A stretch of DNA of 64,000 bases from Ruminococcus sp. JC304. Its GTDB lineage: Bacteria > Bacillota > Clostridia > Lachnospirales > Lachnospiraceae. Every line of letters begins with the position of its first letter. The first letter of the stretch is position 1. The DNA lies in the NCBI GenBank assembly GCA_000285855.2, contig HE978651.1, forward strand, positions 1,991,062 to 2,055,061. Reading direction: 5' to 3'. Below are positions 62,973-64,000 of this stretch, piece by piece. A program made the position numbers and the translations under genes. A model generated the notes under the pieces. It was given only the letters and a program-made list of their open reading frames with translations. It did not search any database and had not been told where the DNA came from.

Positions 62973-64000
62973 TTAGTAATTTCCCAGAATGCGCATTCTG
63001 TCAGCCTCTGCCTCAATTCCGCGGAGAGCATTTTTCACAGCACTATCCTGCAGATTCCCCTCGAAATCCACAAAGAACCGATATTGCCAGTTTTTGCCGG
63101 GAATAGGTCTGGATTCAATCTTGGTCATATTCAATCCGTTATAAATAATATGAGAAAGCATATGATAAAGCGTTCCGCTTTCATGATACAGTTCAAAGAA
63201 AATACTGATCTTATTTGCATCCTTTACATATATGGGTTTCTTACTTACAATCACAAATCGGGTTGCATTTTTATCATTACTGCAAATATTTTCTGCCAGA
63301 ACCTTTAAACCATAAAGTTCTCCTGCCTGTCTGCTTGCAATGGAAGCCTGGGTGATATCACCGTCTTCTCTCACTTTTTTTGCAGAACCTGCAGTATTTT
63401 CCATCTCCTGTGTTCTCCATTCCGGATGGGCTTCCAGATATTTAGAACACTGAGCCAGCGCCTGAGAATGGGAATATACACAATGGATATCCTCCAACGA
63501 AGCCTCCGGCAGTCCCAGCAATACATGACGAGGACTGATGATCTGCTCTCCCACAATATTCAGATCATATTCTGTAAGAAGATCATAAATTCCTGCCACA
63601 ATACCTGCGGTGGAATTTTCGATAGGAAGTACCCCATAGTCTGCCTTCCCCTCCACTACAGCCTCCATAGCATCTCTCCATGTTTTCACATGAAAGCTTT
63701 TAATATCATCATCGAAGTATTCCCGCATGGCAGCATAACTGTAAGCTCCCTCTACCCCCTGAAAAACAACTGTAACATTGTTCAACGGAAGAGAATCCAC
63801 CATTTCCAGTTTTTCTTCATCTTCTACACCATGCTCTGTCAAAAGCTGATACTGCCGCTTCCGGCTGATGGCCATAATCTGCTCAAACAGTTCCTGAGTA
63901 CCCAGCTGGTTAAATTCCCCATGGGCTCTGCCACGCAGAGCCTTCAATTTCTGTCTCTCCCTTTCTGCATCCAGCACCTTTTTACCTGTCGCGATCTTAT
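62973..64000 (-). CDS. pheA: Chorismate mutase / prephenate dehydratase, 5' end cut
   Basis: About 342 visible residues of a P-protein. The window edge cuts it within an AroQ chorismate mutase domain (KIATGKKVLDAERERQKL). A linker follows, then prephenate dehydratase (VVFQGVEGAYSYAAMREYF, GVLPIENSTAGIV) and a C-terminal ACT domain that senses phenylalanine (FELYHESGTLYHMLSHI, KIESRPIPGKNWQYRFFVD). It takes chorismate to phenylpyruvate for phenylalanine. The frame is open to 64000, so the true start is outside; the GTG at 63977 is an internal Val codon. Confidence 0.94.
   Translation of the reverse strand, partial: KIATGKKVLDAERERQKLKALRGRAHGEFNQLGTQELFEQIMAISRKRQYQLLTEHGVEDEEKLEMVDSLPLNNVTVVFQGVEGAYSYAAMREYFDDDIKSFHVKTWRDAMEAVVEGKADYGVLPIENSTAGIVAGIYDLLTEYDLNIVGEQIISPRHVLLGLPEASLEDIHCVYSHSQALAQCSKYLEAHPEWRTQEMENTAGSAKKVREDGDITQASIASRQAGELYGLKVLAENICSNDKNATRFVIVSKKPIYVKDANKISIFFELYHESGTLYHMLSHIIYNGLNMTKIESRPIPGKNWQYRFFVDFEGNLQDSAVKNALRGIEAEADRMRILGNY

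Noticed and set aside
63975-63977. GTG at 63977 as the start of pheA
   Set aside because: The upstream codons (KIATGKK) continue the conserved chorismate mutase helix, so this is an internal Val codon.

Overview
The window looks like a chromosomal segment from a low-to-moderate GC, strictly anaerobic Firmicute of class Clostridia, family Lachnospiraceae (Blautia-like). This is inferred from the genes: HAD/BCR-type radical dehydratase, FabV, NrdG, a tandem glycine riboswitch on AgcS, DUF3793 plus flavodoxin, tRNA-Glu without encoded CCA, and sigma-A promoters with strong AGGAGG-type ribosome binding sites. Nearly all genes lie on the minus strand. Only an ABC exporter pair and one HAD phosphatase are on the plus strand. 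No phage, IS element or CRISPR array was seen. Both window edges cut genes (licD on the left, pheA on the right).

Positions 1-12,811 hold a cell-surface polymer locus. Under one promoter lie tagD, tagG and tagH (CDP-glycerol synthesis and polymer export). A second strong promoter drives four CDP-glycerol:glycerophosphotransferase-family genes (one fused to a GT4 glycosyltransferase), a membrane O-acyltransferase, a secreted SGNH protein with choline-binding-type repeats, and LicD. Together they suggest a poly(glycerol phosphate) wall polymer that is acylated and may carry phosphocholine.

Positions 12,897-23,220 carry a YdjGHI-like membrane cassette (SPFH protein, zinc-ribbon membrane protein, TPM-domain protein), flavodoxin, DUF3793, SbcCD nuclease and a DeoR regulator. 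Positions 23,221-25,193 hold a damaged fructose operon: fruK and a dedicated HPr survive, but the EII permease between them is only a 47-codon remnant that abuts a copy of a dispersed repeat end. Positions 25,199-30,386 hold a glycine-riboswitch-controlled AgcS transporter, a 142-bp multi-hairpin repeat and a two-gene HAD/BCR system with a subunit-activator fusion. Positions 30,429-41,515 hold a heterodimeric ABC exporter, aminopeptidase P, LarE, an HAD phosphatase, a second AgcS, FabV behind a FabT-like palindrome, dUTPase and NrdG.

Positions 41,528-57,483 are a conserved housekeeping block: pnp, rpsO, ribF, truB, nrnA, rbfA, infB, ylxQ, ylxR, nusA, rimP and topoisomerase IV (parC, parE). 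Positions 57,523-64,000 hold tRNA-Glu(CUC), polyphosphate kinase, exopolyphosphatase, a DUF815-type AAA ATPase and the bifunctional chorismate mutase/prephenate dehydratase. Several leaders contain notable RNA structures (pnp, rimP, agcS).
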